Shown here piece after piece: positions 50,838 to 60,590 of a stretch of 64,000 bases of DNA (the stretch's first letter is position 1; every line of letters begins with the position of its first letter). This DNA is from Herbaspirillum sp. SJZ106. GTDB lineage: Bacteria > Pseudomonadota > Gammaproteobacteria > Burkholderiales > Burkholderiaceae_D. The notes under the pieces are model-generated. The model saw nothing but the letters and a program-made list of their open reading frames with translations, was not told the origin of the DNA and did not search any database. The DNA lies in the NCBI RefSeq assembly GCF_006715495.1, contig NZ_VFNI01000002.1:310001-374000 (forward strand). The letters run 5' to 3'. A program made the position numbers and the translations under genes.

Positions 50838-52208
50838 ATGATTGAAGCAGAACTGGAGGCACTCAATTTTGCCGACGCTCCCAAGATGGTGTCATCCACC
50901 TATCCTGGCCCCAAGACCGCGGCGGCGTTGGACCTGTCGGCGCGTACCGAGTCGATGGCGCGCGGCGGCGGACGCATGCCCATTGCCATGGATCGCGCCT
51001 TCGGCGTGACCTTCAAGGATCCGGACGGCAATACTTTCATCGACCTCTCCGCCGGCGTGGGCGTGAGCAGCGTGGGGCGTTGCAATCCCAAGGTGGTCGA
51101 GGCCATTCGCACCCAGTCCGAGATGTTGATGCACTCGATGGAAGTCAACAGTTCCAAGCGCACTGAATTGGCGGCCAAGATCTCCGAGATCATGCCCGAA
51201 GGCCTGCGCGGCAATTGCATTACCTTCTTCACCCAGGGCGGCAGCGATGCGCTGGAAGCAGCCGTCAAATTCGCCAAGCGTGTTACCGGCCGCCACCAGG
51301 TCATCGCCTTCCACGGCGGCTACCACGGCATCTGGAATGCCTCCAATGCGCTCACCACCGGTACCGCCTATCGCAAGGGTTTCGGTCCCTTCATGGGCGG
51401 CGTGATCCATGCTCCTTATCCCTATGCCTACCGTTTCCCCTTCGACACCAGCAACAAGAGCGCCGAACAGATCGCTGGTGAATATGTCGACTACCTGCTC
51501 AACACGCCCTATACCGCCGCCGATGACGTGGCTGCCGTGATCGTGGAGCCGGTGCAGGGCGAGGGCGGTTATGTGCCGCCCTCGCCGGAGTTCCTGCAAA
51601 TCCTGCGCAAGGCTTGTGACCGCAGCGGCGCGCTGCTGATCGTCGATGAAGTGCAGGCCGGCGCCGGCCGCACCGGCAAGATGTGGGCGGTGGAACACTC
51701 GGGCGTGAAACCGGACATGCTGACCTTCGGCAAGGGCATCGGTGGCGACATGCCGATGGCGGGCCTGGTCATGCGTTCGGACCTGGCGGCCAAGATCCCC
51801 GATGGTTCACAGCCCAATACCTTCGCCGCCAACTCGATCTCGGCAGCGGTGGCGCTGACCAATATCAGCATCCTGCAAGACCCCCGTCTGAACCTGATCA
51901 ACCGCGCCCACGCGCTGGGGCTGGAAGCGCAGCAGCGCATCCGCGACTTCAACAGCCCCTGGGTCGGCGAAGTGCGCGGCCGCGGCCTGATGATCGGCAT
52001 CGAGCTGGTCGAGAACAAGGAAACCCGCGAGCCGCTCTCGCGCGAGAAGCTGGGCAAGCTGATGGACTATGTGGTCGGTCACGGTGTGCTGATGATTCCC
52101 TGCGGTCGCTATACCAACGTCATGCGCGTGATGCCTTCGCTGACCATCCCGCGCTCGCTGATGTTCAAGGGGCTGGATATCTTCGGTGCTGGTCTCGCCT
52201 CCCTCTGA
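50838..52208 (+). CDS. Class III PLP-dependent aminotransferase
   Basis: The 456-residue enzyme has FFTQGGSDALEAAVKFAK, HGGYHGIWNASNA, IVEPVQGEGGYVPP, DEVQAGAGRTG, and the PLP lysine in TFGKGIGGDMP. It is related to 4-aminobutyrate and omega-amino-acid transaminases. GAAAGGTACGTTC precedes the ATG. It is the first gene after site C. A role in deaminating an omega-amine or beta/gamma-amino acid fits the amine-themed region. Confidence 0.9.
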   Translation: MIEAELEALNFADAPKMVSSTYPGPKTAAALDLSARTESMARGGGRMPIAMDRAFGVTFKDPDGNTFIDLSAGVGVSSVGRCNPKVVEAIRTQSEMLMHSMEVNSSKRTELAAKISEIMPEGLRGNCITFFTQGGSDALEAAVKFAKRVTGRHQVIAFHGGYHGIWNASNALTTGTAYRKGFGPFMGGVIHAPYPYAYRFPFDTSNKSAEQIAGEYVDYLLNTPYTAADDVAAVIVEPVQGEGGYVPPSPEFLQILRKACDRSGALLIVDEVQAGAGRTGKMWAVEHSGVKPDMLTFGKGIGGDMPMAGLVMRSDLAAKIPDGSQPNTFAANSISAAVALTNISILQDPRLNLINRAHALGLEAQQRIRDFNSPWVGEVRGRGLMIGIELVENKETREPLSREKLGKLMDYVVGHGVLMIPCGRYTNVMRVMPSLTIPRSLMFKGLDIFGAGLASL

Positions 52209-52299
52209 ACAGGATAGACAGGACGCCGGGATGAGGCCTGGCGGCTTGCCCTGATTCCTCATCAATCGCAACAGGTTTGAGTCAATGGAGAAAGTGGTC

Positions 52300-53664
52300 A
52301 TGAAGAAAACGATCCTCGGTTTGTCCACCCTGGTGGTGGGCGCGACGTTTGCGCACGCTGCTTCGGTGCAAGATCTGGGTACTACCTTGACGCCGCTGGG
52401 AGGCGACAAGGCCGCCGGCCAGGGCGTGCCGGAATGGAAGGCGGAAAACGTGGAGTTGCCAGGCTGGTCCTACGGCAAGCTGCGCAAGGATTATTTCAAG
52501 TACAAGGATGAAAAGCCCACCGAGGTCATCGATGCCTCCAATGTGGAAAAATACGCCGCCCACCTCACGCCGGGACAGGTGGCCTTGATCAAGCAGGTCA
52601 AGGGCTACAAGATGGATATCTATCCCAGCCATCGCTACTGTGCCGCGCCCGACTTCGTGGTCGAGAACACCAAGAAGAACGTGGCCGATGGCAAGATCGG
52701 CGCGGACGGCTGGAGCCTGGCCGAAGCCAATGTGCCGGGCATCCCCTTCCCGCTGCCCAAGACCGGCCTGGAAGTGATGTACAACAGCAAGATGCGCTAT
52801 CGCGCGCTGGGCGTGGACTTTCCCAATACCATCACGGCCGTCTCGCCGCGCAAGGGAAGCAATGAATGGATCAAGGCCAGCGAACAGATGACGCTGTTCT
52901 ATCCGGCCAGCGTCAAGGGCAGCACCAAGCTGTCCTCTCTGTCGGGGATCGAGTTTTATACCTACTTCGCCTATTCTGCGCCGACCGCGCTGGCCGGGCA
53001 AGCCCTCGTGGTGGCGACCTACCTGAATCGGCCTAGTACCGAGACCTTCTACTACTTCCCGGGCCAGCGCCGCGTGCGCCGTATGCCTTCCTATGCCTAC
53101 GATGCACCGCAGATCGGCATGGAAAACCAGTACACCATGGATGAGCCGACCGTCTTCAACGGCACGCTGGACCGCTTCGACTGGAAATTGGTCGGGAAAA
53201 AAGAAATCTACATCGCCTACAACAGTTTCGGGGCCAACAACTTCAAGGCCAATCTCGACGACATCGCCAAGCCTGACTTCGTGGCCGAGAACGCCCGCCG
53301 CTACGAGTTGCATCGTGTCTGGGTGGTTGAGGCCAGCGTCAAACCGGGAGTACGCCATCTTGCGCCCAAGCGCACGTTCTACGTCGACGAGGACAGCTGG
53401 AACCTGGTGCTGGCCGATGACTACGACGCTCAGAGCAAGCTGTGGAAGCACCGCGAGGGTTACATCATCCCGGTCTACGAGACCGGCGCCTGCGACCTCT
53501 CCGGTTTTGCCCAGTACAACCTGGCCGAAGGCCGCTACCTGATGGATTCGCACTCGGCCGGTACCGGCAAGGACATTCGCTGGGAAACCGAAGCCAAGGA
53601 CAATCCGCGCCTGCGAGACGCCTTTTATGGCGCCGACAGCCTGCGTGCCATCAGCGACCGCTGA
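52300..53664 (+). CDS. DUF1329 outer membrane-associated protein
   Basis: The 454-residue protein begins with a signal peptide (MKKTILGLSTLVVGATFAHA) and has the DUF1329 pattern: GWSLAEANVPGIPFPLPKTG, YYFPGQRRVRRMP, and KLVGKKEIYIAYN. The fold is related to outer-membrane lipoprotein-sorting (LolB/LolA-like) proteins. An ATG at 52285 would put residues before the signal peptide, so 52300 is preferred. DUF1329, DUF1302, an RND permease and a Ycf48-like protein commonly occur together. Confidence 0.85.
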   Translation: MKKTILGLSTLVVGATFAHAASVQDLGTTLTPLGGDKAAGQGVPEWKAENVELPGWSYGKLRKDYFKYKDEKPTEVIDASNVEKYAAHLTPGQVALIKQVKGYKMDIYPSHRYCAAPDFVVENTKKNVADGKIGADGWSLAEANVPGIPFPLPKTGLEVMYNSKMRYRALGVDFPNTITAVSPRKGSNEWIKASEQMTLFYPASVKGSTKLSSLSGIEFYTYFAYSAPTALAGQALVVATYLNRPSTETFYYFPGQRRVRRMPSYAYDAPQIGMENQYTMDEPTVFNGTLDRFDWKLVGKKEIYIAYNSFGANNFKANLDDIAKPDFVAENARRYELHRVWVVEASVKPGVRHLAPKRTFYVDEDSWNLVLADDYDAQSKLWKHREGYIIPVYETGACDLSGFAQYNLAEGRYLMDSHSAGTGKDIRWETEAKDNPRLRDAFYGADSLRAISDR

Positions 53665-53712
53665 AGTGCGCGTGCAATTCTCTGACAAGACCTTTACGGG
53701 GAAGGGAAAACC

Positions 53713-55455
53713 ATGAAGATGCAAATGCGTAAGAAGCCGCAGCGTGCAGGATCGCTGCTGCCACGAGTGTTGCCGATCGTGCTGCCGTTGATGGGCGCCT
53801 GTCTTTACTCGGGCATCGCCCAGGCCTTTACCTTCGACGGTGAGACGGTCTCGGGCAACTTCGACTCCACCGTCACGGTGGGCGTCGGCATCCGTGCCAG
53901 CAAACCGGTTTGTTCCGGCATCATCGGCAGCGTCAACGGCGGTCAGCCATCCGGTCCGACCGGTGCAGGTGCGCCAAGTGGCTGTGCCGATTCGCTGTCG
54001 CAGTACAACGACCAAGGTAACCTGAACTACGACCGTGGGAGTGCCTTCACCACCTACATCAAGGGCACCCACGATTTGATGTTGAAGCTGCCGGAGGACG
54101 TCAAGTTTCTTGGTCGTGTGAGCTGGTTGCGCGACTTCTCTGCCGATAGCGCCACCGGCTACGTCAGCGGCGGCGGTGGTAGTTCCTTTCCCGGAAATTC
54201 GGCCAGCCAGCTACGCAACAAGACGCGACTGCTGGATCTGTGGGTGAGCAAGGAGTTTTCGCTCGGTGACCAGCGCGCCCGCCTGCGGGTCGGTAATCAG
54301 GTGGTGAACTGGGGCGAGAGCCTGTTCATCCCAGGCGGTATCAACCAGACTAACGCACTGGACCTGATGCGCCTGTCGCAGCCCGGTACTCAGATGAAGG
54401 AAGCAGTGCTGCCGGCGCCGATGGTCAACTTTGCCAGCGGGCTGGGCAATGGTTTCAGCCTCGAGACCTACGTGCAGCAAGGATGGCAACGCAACTACTT
54501 CCCGCCGGTGGGGAGTTACTGGTCGGTGGGTACCATCGGCAATGGTGCTCAGGAGCTGGGCGTGCCGACCACCAGTACGCCGCGTTCCAGCGGTCAGTAT
54601 GGCGTGGCGCTGCGTTACAGTCCGAAGGATACCGAAATGAATTTCGGTCTGTACCTGATGAACTACCACGACAAGTCGCCGGTCATGTCGACTTCCACTA
54701 GTGCAGTCTCGGGCTTTGGTTACTCCTACCTGCAGGATCGTAAGATGCTCGGCGCCAGTATGAACTTCCCGGTCGGTAACTGGGCGGTGGGTACCGAGCT
54801 GTCGTATCGTCCCAAGGATCCGATCTCGCTCAACACTTCCTCCGCCGGCAACAGCCCGACCACCAATGGCACCGGCTGCCTGACCAACGGCAATTGCTAC
54901 GTCGAGTCCGCCAAGTACCAGTTGGCCGTCACCGGTCTGCTGAGCATGACTCCTAGCGACAATCCGACCATCCTAAAGGCGCTGGGTGGGGCCGATACTG
55001 CCAACCTGATGATCGAAGCGGTGGGTATTTACTATCCCAACATGAAGAGTTCCTACCAGGGCATCCCGGTGGCCTCCGGCTTATGGGGATGGGGTTATGA
55101 CACCACGGCCAATGCCCGTGCGACCGGCGCCAATACGCCATCCGGAGTTGGCACGGCACTGTCCTATGGCTACAACCTGGACTTCAGTTGGGTTTATGAC
55201 GGTTCTTTGATTCCAGGCTGGCAGGTGGTGCCGGAGGTTTTCTACTTCCAGGCTCTGCATGGACGTACGCCCAATTTCGCGGGTACCTTTATGCAAGGCG
55301 CCAAATCGGCCAACTTCATCGTCAGCTTTATCCAGAATCCGGCCAAGTGGCAGTTCTCGCTTAATTACGCCATGTTCTGGGGCGGCGACACGATCTTCGA
55401 CCAACCGCTGCGCAGTCGCAATTTCGTGGGTGCTACCGCGACCTATAACTTTTGA
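53713..55455 (+). CDS. DUF1302 outer membrane protein
   Basis: The 580-residue protein has a signal peptide ending in AQA followed by FTFDGETVSGNFDSTVTVG, and many amphipathic strands ending in a C-terminal Phe (TATYNF), as expected for an outer-membrane beta barrel. DUF1302 members are thought to be porin-like channels for hydrophobic substrates. A strong ribosome binding site (GGGGAAGGGAAAA) precedes it. It lies 48 bp after DUF1329. Confidence 0.87.
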   Translation: MKMQMRKKPQRAGSLLPRVLPIVLPLMGACLYSGIAQAFTFDGETVSGNFDSTVTVGVGIRASKPVCSGIIGSVNGGQPSGPTGAGAPSGCADSLSQYNDQGNLNYDRGSAFTTYIKGTHDLMLKLPEDVKFLGRVSWLRDFSADSATGYVSGGGGSSFPGNSASQLRNKTRLLDLWVSKEFSLGDQRARLRVGNQVVNWGESLFIPGGINQTNALDLMRLSQPGTQMKEAVLPAPMVNFASGLGNGFSLETYVQQGWQRNYFPPVGSYWSVGTIGNGAQELGVPTTSTPRSSGQYGVALRYSPKDTEMNFGLYLMNYHDKSPVMSTSTSAVSGFGYSYLQDRKMLGASMNFPVGNWAVGTELSYRPKDPISLNTSSAGNSPTTNGTGCLTNGNCYVESAKYQLAVTGLLSMTPSDNPTILKALGGADTANLMIEAVGIYYPNMKSSYQGIPVASGLWGWGYDTTANARATGANTPSGVGTALSYGYNLDFSWVYDGSLIPGWQVVPEVFYFQALHGRTPNFAGTFMQGAKSANFIVSFIQNPAKWQFSLNYAMFWGGDTIFDQPLRSRNFVGATATYNF

Positions 55456-55532
55456 TCCCGGCCTGGCTGCGCCCTCGGCGGGCGTAGCCAGGTTCGGTCT
55501 ATCGACGCCTTTCCTGTTGAACCAAGACCATT

Positions 55533-57905
55533 ATGCATTTTCCTAGCGGCTTTCTTAGCCTGGCCCGGCTGGAGGCACTGGCGTTCCGCGCGCGCGTGCC
55601 CATCCTGCTGGCGTTGCTGGCCTTCACGGCGCTCATGGCGGTATTCTCGCTGAAGCTGCGCATGGATGCCGGCTTCGAGAAGCAGATTCCCTCGGATCAC
55701 GAATACGTCGCCACGCAGCATCAATACCGTGATGAGCTGTTCGGGGCCAATCGCTTGAACATCGTGCTGCGCGCACGTCACGGCAGCATCTGGAGCAAGG
55801 AGGGTCTGACGCGTCTGAACGCCATGACCCAGGCCGTCATGTTCCTGCCCAACATCAACCGCCTGGGCGTGCAATCGTTGTGGACGCCCAATACCTTCGT
55901 CAACGAGATTACCGAAGAGGGTTTCCGTGCCGATCCGGTTATCGCCGGCACCGTCACGCCAGAGAACCTGACGCCAGAGGTGATCGTAGGCATTCGCGAC
56001 AGCGCCAACAACGGCGGCTTCGTCGGCACCCTGGTGTCGCGCAAGCAGGATAGTGCAATGATCATCGCCGAGATCAACGAATTCGACGCCAATGGCAAGA
56101 AGGTCGACTATCTCGCCTACAACGACCTGCTCAATCGTGAAATCCGCGCCAAGTTCGAGGATGCCGATTTCGAAGTGCAGATCATCGGTTTCGCCAAGCA
56201 GATCGGCGATGTCGCCGATGGCGCCCAGGGCGTTTTCAAATTCTGCGTCATGGCCATGTTGCTGACTGCGCTGGCTGTGTATTGGTATTGCCGTTCGCTG
56301 CCGTTCACATTGTTGCCCATCTTCTGTTCGCTGGTGTCGCTGGTGTGGCAGTTCGGCACGCTGCACTTGCTGGGATATGGACTGGACCCGCTGGCGGTGC
56401 TGGTGCCTTTCCTGGTGTTTGCCATCGGCGTGTCGCACGGGGTGCAGCAGATCAATTACATCGTGCGTGGCATCGCCGCCGGCATGGGGTGCGAGGAAGC
56501 GGCCCGCGCCAGTTTCCGCGGCCTGCTGGTTCCGGGCGTGCTGGCGTTGGTGACGGCTTTCGTGTCTTTCATCACGCTGACGCTCATTCCAATTCCCATG
56601 GTCAAGGAGCTGGCTATCACCGCTTCCATCGGCGTCGGGTACAAGATCATCACCAACCTGTTCATGCTGCCGCTTGCCGCTTCGCTGCTCAAGGTCAACA
56701 AGGCCTATGCCGATGCCGCCATGCGCGCCCAGCAGAAACGTGCGCGCTGGCTGCAGGTGTTTGCTCAGGCCGCGCATCCGCGCAATGCCAAGGTGATCGT
56801 GCTGGGGACGCTGGTGCTGTTCGGAGCGTCGGTCTGGTACAGCAATGACCGCCTGGTGGGAACCTTGCAGGCCGGCGCGCCGGAATTGCGCGCCGATTCG
56901 CGCTACAACCTGGATGCCACGTCAATTTCGAAAAACTATGACACCGGACTGGACTGGCTCTCGGTGATCCTGGCCGCGCCTGAGAATTCCTGTGACAAGG
57001 TGGCCTTCGGCCGCTATCAGGAACAGTTCGATGCGGCCATGCGCTACGTGCCGGGCGTGATGTCGGTAAGCTCCTTTGCGGAGCAGATGAAGGTCTACAA
57101 CGAGGGCTACAACGAAGGCAATCCCAACATGTATTCGGTGCCGCTGGATCCCGCCAACTACGCGGCGCTGGCGGTGGAGATCGGGCGCGTGCGCGGCTAC
57201 CTGTCCAAGGATTGCAGCATGCTGGCCACCCACCTCTATCTCACCGACCACAAGGCCTCCACCATCAATGGCGTGATCGCGGCAATCAAGCAGTACCGCG
57301 CAGCGCATCCCTTGTCGGGTCTGACGATACGCCTGGCCGCAGGCAATGCCGGAGTGATCGCAGCAGTCAACGAAGAAGTGGAGAAGTCAGAGCTGCCGAT
57401 GATGCTTTACGTTTATGCCGCCATCGTGGTGCTGGTGTTTGCGGTCTATCGCGACTTGCGCGCGGTGGTGGCTTGCTGCCTGCCGCTGACAGTGGCCACC
57501 TTTATCGGCTATGCCTTCATGAAGCAGTTGCAGATTGGGCTGACGGTGGCCACGCTGCCGGTGATGGTGCTGGCTGTCGGCATCGGCGTGGACTATGCGT
57601 TCTATATCTACAGCCGCCTGCAGATGCACCTGGCAGCGGAGGAGCCTATAGACGTGGCACTGGAGAAGTCGATCCAGGAAATCGGCGTGGCGACCATCTT
57701 CACCGCCATCACGCTGGCCATCGGCGTGGCGACCTGGTCGTTCTCGCAGCTTAAGTTCCAGGCAGACATGGGCAAGTTGCTGGCCTTTATGTTCATCGTC
57801 AACCTGATCATGGCCATGACTGCCCTGCCAGCTTTTGCGGTGGTACTGGAACGCCTGTTCCCGCGCAAGGGAAAGATCAAGGTCAACAGCATGATGAGCC
57901 ATTGA
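55533..57905 (+). CDS. RND superfamily (MMPL-type) transporter
   Basis: The 790-residue protein has about twelve membrane segments in two halves, each with a large periplasmic loop: TM1 (ILLALLAFTALMAVFS), a cluster at 230-390 (FAIGVSHGVQQINYIVRG) and a second cluster at 620-770 (VGIGVDYAFYIYSRLQ). It matches MMPL-type hydrophobe transporters that work with DUF1302/DUF1329 partners. Only 10 bp separate it from the Ycf48-like gene. Confidence 0.9.
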   Translation: MHFPSGFLSLARLEALAFRARVPILLALLAFTALMAVFSLKLRMDAGFEKQIPSDHEYVATQHQYRDELFGANRLNIVLRARHGSIWSKEGLTRLNAMTQAVMFLPNINRLGVQSLWTPNTFVNEITEEGFRADPVIAGTVTPENLTPEVIVGIRDSANNGGFVGTLVSRKQDSAMIIAEINEFDANGKKVDYLAYNDLLNREIRAKFEDADFEVQIIGFAKQIGDVADGAQGVFKFCVMAMLLTALAVYWYCRSLPFTLLPIFCSLVSLVWQFGTLHLLGYGLDPLAVLVPFLVFAIGVSHGVQQINYIVRGIAAGMGCEEAARASFRGLLVPGVLALVTAFVSFITLTLIPIPMVKELAITASIGVGYKIITNLFMLPLAASLLKVNKAYADAAMRAQQKRARWLQVFAQAAHPRNAKVIVLGTLVLFGASVWYSNDRLVGTLQAGAPELRADSRYNLDATSISKNYDTGLDWLSVILAAPENSCDKVAFGRYQEQFDAAMRYVPGVMSVSSFAEQMKVYNEGYNEGNPNMYSVPLDPANYAALAVEIGRVRGYLSKDCSMLATHLYLTDHKASTINGVIAAIKQYRAAHPLSGLTIRLAAGNAGVIAAVNEEVEKSELPMMLYVYAAIVVLVFAVYRDLRAVVACCLPLTVATFIGYAFMKQLQIGLTVATLPVMVLAVGIGVDYAFYIYSRLQMHLAAEEPIDVALEKSIQEIGVATIFTAITLAIGVATWSFSQLKFQADMGKLLAFMFIVNLIMAMTALPAFAVVLERLFPRKGKIKVNSMMSH

Positions 57906-57915
57906 GGAAACCGAG

Positions 57916-58935
57916 ATGCGCGGGAGAATAGATGTGATGAGAGTGTGCGAGAAGCTACCATTTATCGTGGCGCTGGCGGCGGGAGTGCTTGGCAGCGCAA
58001 GCGTGTGGGCGCAGGGCATGGAGCCGGTGCCGATCCGGGCGGCAGCGGCCGACCGCCATGCGGATCGCGCCATGATGCTCAATGCGGCACTGGCCGGCGA
58101 GCGTATTGTCGCCGTCGGGGCGCGTGGTGATGTGATTCTCTCCGACGATGGCGGCAAGACTTGGCGGCAGGCGCGGCAGGTGCCGGTCGACTTCACGCTG
58201 ACCGGCGTGTCGTTCGTCGATGATCGCCAGGGTTGGGCGGTGGGGCACGGCGGTACCGTGATGCATACCGAAGATGGCGGCGAGACTTGGCAATTGCAGC
58301 GCAGCGCCACCGATGTCGACCAGCCGCTGTTTTCGGTTTATTTCCGTGACAGCCAGCACGGCTGGGCGGCGGGATTGTGGTCTCTGCTTTTGCAGACCAC
58401 TGATGGCGGTAAGACCTGGACTACTTTGCATTTGCCGGTGGCGGCTGGCGCCAAGCGCAGTGATCTCAACTTGCTGCGTCTGTTCCCCGGTACAGACCAG
58501 ACGCTCTATCTGGCCGCCGAGCAAGGTACGTTGTTCCGTTCCAGAGATGCCGGCCAGAACTGGGAAATATTGACGACCGATAGCAAGGCCTCGCTTTGGA
58601 GCGGCGCTGTGGCCACGCCATCGGGAGCGCTGATCGTAGCGGGCCTCGGTGGGAAATTGCTACGCAGCACCGATGGCGGGATAAGCTGGCAGAAGGTGCA
58701 AGTACCGACGACTGGCTCCATTACCACCGTGCAGGCGAGCCAAAGGTTGATCACGGCGTCATCGCTGGAAGGCAAGGTCTTGCAGAGTCGAGACGATGGC
58801 GTGAGCTGGCAGGTTCTGTGGAGCGCGCCGCAGGCGTTGACTGCAGTGCTGGTCAATCGGCTTGGGCAGGTGGTGCCGTTTTCCAAAGAGGGCGCACTCA
58901 AGCCCATCGATGGTGACATATCCGCCAAACGCTGA
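57916..58935 (+). CDS. Ycf48-like BNR propeller protein, exported
   Basis: The 339-residue protein has a signal peptide (PFIVALAAGVLGSASVWAQG) and Asp-box repeats SDDGGKTWRQA, TEDGGETWQLQ, TTDGGKTWTTL, SRDAGQNWEIL, STDGGISWQKV and SRDDGVSWQVL. It is related to the photosystem II assembly factor Ycf48, of which many non-photosynthetic bacteria carry a copy beside an RND transporter. It probably acts in the periplasm as part of the envelope module. A second start at 57937 is possible. Confidence 0.85.
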   Translation: MRGRIDVMRVCEKLPFIVALAAGVLGSASVWAQGMEPVPIRAAAADRHADRAMMLNAALAGERIVAVGARGDVILSDDGGKTWRQARQVPVDFTLTGVSFVDDRQGWAVGHGGTVMHTEDGGETWQLQRSATDVDQPLFSVYFRDSQHGWAAGLWSLLLQTTDGGKTWTTLHLPVAAGAKRSDLNLLRLFPGTDQTLYLAAEQGTLFRSRDAGQNWEILTTDSKASLWSGAVATPSGALIVAGLGGKLLRSTDGGISWQKVQVPTTGSITTVQASQRLITASSLEGKVLQSRDDGVSWQVLWSAPQALTAVLVNRLGQVVPFSKEGALKPIDGDISAKR

Positions 58936-58979
58936 GCGCGATGCCATCTTGGCAGTGCATTCCCCTATTTTATTGATTG

Positions 58980-59597
58980 ATGAAAATGAAACTTCTCCAT
59001 CTCGATTCCAGCATTTTGGGTGAGAACTCCGTTAGTCGAAAACTCTCCGCCTACATCGTAGCGCGCTTGTGCAGCTTGCATCCTGGATTGGAGGTGGTCT
59101 ATCGTGACCTGGCCAGCCAGGCACCATGGCATCTTTCGGCGCGGCACTTGGTCGCCAGCCAAGGCGCAGAAGTCGATGATCCCGCGTTGTGCGGCGACTT
59201 TGCGTTGGGGCAGGCCTGCCTGGATGAATTGCTGGCCGCCGATGTGCTGGTGATCGGCGCGCCGATGTATAACTTCTCGATTCCCTCGTCACTCAAGGCG
59301 TGGATAGATCGTGTGGCCGTGGCTGGCAAGACATTCGCCTATACCGATCAGGGGCCACAAGGCTTGCTGGCCAAACGGAAGGCTTACATTGCTTCGGTGC
59401 GCGGCGGGCAATATGCGGAAGGCATGGCCGAGGTCGCGCTGGATCATCAGGAGCGCTATTTGCGGGATCTGCTGGGTTTCTTGGGGGTTACGGACGTGAC
59501 CGTAATTCGAGCTGAGGGCGTCGCCATGAGCGATGCCGATAAGGAGCAGGCGATTGCTGATGCATCGGCGCGCATCGCGGCGCTGAGCCTGGACTAA
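58980..59597 (+). CDS. FMN-dependent NADH-azoreductase / quinone reductase
   Basis: The 205-residue flavodoxin-like protein has LLHLDSSILGENSVSRKLS at the start, APMYNFSIPSSLKAWIDRV in the middle and RGGQYAEG, the pattern of AzoR. It reduces quinones and azo compounds. It lies 44 bp after the Ycf48-like gene and 33 bp before a cytochrome b561 gene. In a pathway that makes hydroquinones or catechols it could detoxify quinones. ATG 58980 and 58986 are both possible. Confidence 0.85.
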   Translation: MKMKLLHLDSSILGENSVSRKLSAYIVARLCSLHPGLEVVYRDLASQAPWHLSARHLVASQGAEVDDPALCGDFALGQACLDELLAADVLVIGAPMYNFSIPSSLKAWIDRVAVAGKTFAYTDQGPQGLLAKRKAYIASVRGGQYAEGMAEVALDHQERYLRDLLGFLGVTDVTVIRAEGVAMSDADKEQAIADASARIAALSLD

Positions 59598-59630
59598 ACT
59601 TGTGCCGGATTCACTCTTCAGAGGAAATGT

Positions 59631-60302
59631 ATGCTGAAAAACACTGCAGACCGTTTTGGCGCGGTTGCCAAATTCTTCCACTGGACGATGGCGGCGGCAT
59701 TCGTGCTGGCATATATCGTGGTGTATTACGTGATCTGGTTTGTTGATCCGGAAACGAGCATCAAGCCGGCGCTATTCGATATTCAGCCTAACGGCGCGCT
59801 GGTGGTGCCGATCCTGAACATCCATTGGGTGCTGGGCGTGACGATTGGCGTACTGGTGATTCCGCGCTGGATTTGGCGCATGATCAATGTCGAGCCGGAT
59901 CCAGTGCCTGGCAGTGCGCTTGAGCATTGGTTGGCACGTTTGGCGCATTGGGCATTGTATGTATTCATGATTGTGATGCCGCTGACAGGTTACCTTAACA
60001 CCTATGATCCAACTGATTTCGGTCTCTTCGTCATTCCGGCATTTCGAGACTCAATAGTATTTCATTGGATTTCGGCGTCATTTGGTTGGACCGCGGAGCA
60101 GGTCGAGACGCCTATGTATGCCATTCACAAATTCGTCGGGCATTGGGTCGCCTGGGTCGTAGTCTTGCTGCATATCGCCGCTGCATTGTTCCATCACAGA
60201 GTGCGCAAGGATGCGACCTTGACGCGGATGTTGCCGGCTTTTGCATCGCGGATGCCTGGGTCGACAGAGCATTCGGGCAAGGAAGAAAGCAAGGATCGCT
60301 GA
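59631..60302 (+). CDS. Cytochrome b561 family protein
   Basis: The 223-residue protein has four membrane segments with probable haem ligands: FHWTMAAAFVLAYI, NIHWVLGVTIGVLV, LAHWALYVFMIVMPLTGYL and HKFVGHWVAWVVVLLHIAAALFHH. The start DRFGAVAKFFHW is typical of bacterial b561. It would link electron transfer at the inner membrane, perhaps to the oxidases of the cluster. The C-terminus is charged. Ribosome binding site GAGGAAA. Confidence 0.85.
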   Translation: MLKNTADRFGAVAKFFHWTMAAAFVLAYIVVYYVIWFVDPETSIKPALFDIQPNGALVVPILNIHWVLGVTIGVLVIPRWIWRMINVEPDPVPGSALEHWLARLAHWALYVFMIVMPLTGYLNTYDPTDFGLFVIPAFRDSIVFHWISASFGWTAEQVETPMYAIHKFVGHWVAWVVVLLHIAAALFHHRVRKDATLTRMLPAFASRMPGSTEHSGKEESKDR

Positions 60303-60590
60303 GTTTAGCGCTGTCGCCAAGATCCTGTGGAGTTCATGCGTGGCGAGCGCTAGTCCAGGGCTGAGAGAGAGGATCCGCGGTATACCGTCTCGTATCATCT
60401 CGCCGGTGATCATTTCCGGCCTGATTTCCGGCACGCTGAAGCATCAGATATTTGCCGTCATCAAGGACGACAACAGATCGGCCAGCGCCGCACCGGCGAC
60501 CATCTTGATTATCTTTTCTACCTGCTTGCTGCCACTGCTTGCATGGCTGTGTGGCCGCAACCAACCAGATTGAATTGACGGAGTGTCCTC

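Noticed and set aside
60241..60573. A 110-codon frame between cytochrome b561 and gabD
   Set aside because: It overlaps the cytochrome b561 end and has no ribosome binding site or recognisable domain. A hydrophobic end alone is not enough.
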